Translations under genes and position numbers: made by a program
NCBI GenBank assembly: GCA_016839655.1
Contig: JAEOTW010000290.1
Coordinates: 1-5,582, forward strand
Direction: 5' to 3'
Length of the DNA stretch: 5,582 bases
Source of the DNA: Promethearchaeota archaeon
GTDB taxonomy: Archaea; Asgardarchaeota; Lokiarchaeia; Sigynarchaeales; SOKP01
Shown here: piece after piece, positions 5,243-5,582 of the stretch
How positions within the stretch are numbered: the first letter of the stretch is position 1
Layout: each line of letters starts with the position of its first letter
Notes under the pieces: model-generated
Told to the model about the DNA's origin: nothing
Database searches by the model: none
What the model saw: only the letters and a program-made list of their open reading frames with translations

Positions 5243-5256
5243 TATGTCAAGACATA
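5243..5256. repeat. 14-bp inverted repeat TATGTC-AA-GACATA
   Basis: Perfect 6-bp arms around a 2-bp spacer, about 55 bp upstream of the TATA candidate of the DUF4242-like gene. The size and position would suit a dimeric regulator site. Also possible is chance, although the arms are less AT-biased than their surroundings. Confidence 0.4.
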
Positions 5257-5341
5257 ATAAAAAATTTTCTTACAATTTATCAATCATAGGATAAATCATT
5301 CTATAATTGGTTTGAAATATAAAAATTAAAGTATTTTTTTT

Positions 5342-5346
5342 AAAAA
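5342..5346 (-). terminator. Weak oligo-T candidate after the HdrA-like gene
   Basis: T5 in the minus-strand transcript, 18 bases past the TAG at 5365-5367. Further T5-T6 runs follow at 5321-5325 and 5259-5264. Termination here may be gradual or incomplete. Confidence 0.25.
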
Positions 5347-5364
5347 TGAATATATTATTTAAAA

Positions 5365-5582
5365 CTATAATCTATCGGTGATTATTGAATAAATTTGTTC
5401 AGCTGTAAACCCTTTAATATCTATTGCAGAACATCTGCAATTTCCTGAACAAGCGCCACACCCTTTACAGAGTGCCTCATTGATTTTAGCTACAGTTCCA
5501 AACCATCGGTCTTCAACAAGCTCAATTGCTCCATAAGCACAATTCTCGACACACATACCACATCCTATACATCTTTCAGGTC
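5365..5582 (-). CDS. hdrA: HdrA-like iron-sulfur protein, C-terminal end only
   Basis: Only the last 71 residues are in the window; the frame is open to the edge, so the ATG at 5556 is internal. Two 4Fe-4S motifs are visible: C-I-G-C-G-M-C-x3-C (the first two Cys lie upstream of that ATG) and C-K-G-C-G-A-C-x3-C. The closing segment DIKGFTAEQIYSII follows the second motif. A bacterial-ferredoxin pair followed by GFT-x-x-Q-I at the extreme C-terminus is typical of HdrA. HdrA is the FAD-containing subunit of heterodisulfide reductase complexes, which pass electrons between hydrogenase or formate dehydrogenase partners, ferredoxin and HdrBC in the cytoplasm. Both motifs lack the usual Pro after the fourth Cys (Ala and Arg instead), and the second has an extra Cys two residues on. 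A stand-alone polyferredoxin or another Hdr-related flavoprotein is possible, since the FAD domain is outside the window. Its partners cannot be seen. Confidence 0.75.
   Translation of the reverse strand, partial: PERCIGCGMCVENCAYGAIELVEDRWFGTVAKINEALCKGCGACSGNCRCSAIDIKGFTAEQIYSIITDRL

Overview
The window is visibly AT-rich. It carries seven protein-coding genes (two cut by the window edges) and no RNA gene, transposon or CRISPR array that I can see. An archaeal host is the best fit. The 3'-edge gene looks like the C-terminus of a heterodisulfide-reductase A-type protein. Promoter candidates fit the archaeal TATA-box geometry, either with short leaders carrying a Shine-Dalgarno (SD) site or with almost no leader. 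Transcript ends look like plain oligo-T runs. The mix of genes and the base composition would suit an Asgard/Lokiarchaeia-like genome, but that is inference and a low-GC bacterium is not strictly excluded.

Left part (1-1059): the window opens inside a plus-strand gene for a membrane protein. A hydrophobic helix runs straight into a soluble tail ending in a CxxC...CxxC zinc ribbon. It converges on a minus-strand hotdog-fold acyl-CoA thioesterase (432-854). A nested inverted repeat lies between the two stop codons. A 205-bp divergent promoter region (855-1059) separates the thioesterase from the next operon.

Centre (1060-4238): three closely spaced plus-strand genes form a likely redox operon. 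They are a peroxiredoxin of the BCP/PrxQ type lacking the usual resolving cysteine, a small nitroreductase-family flavoprotein, and a 689-residue thioredoxin-fold/(alpha/alpha) barrel protein of the DUF255 (COG1331, YyaL/SPATA20) family. The second and third genes are preceded by nearly identical 16-bp leaders with the SD core. This argues that the nitroreductase starts at ATG 1585 rather than at an upstream TTG. The grouping suggests peroxide detoxification and thiol/flavin redox chemistry, but the partner proteins are not proven.

Right part (4239-5582): all genes here are on the minus strand. The most striking is a 39-residue, extremely acidic protein (27 Asp/Glu of 39) at 4326-4445. It has a near-ideal SD site and TATA box and is masked by a longer meaningless plus-strand reading frame. 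A 417-bp gene-free stretch (4446-4862) follows, with a cluster of palindromes. Next come a 96-residue DUF4242-like small alpha/beta protein (4863-5153) and the C-terminal 71 residues of an HdrA-like protein with two 4Fe-4S motifs (5365-5582).
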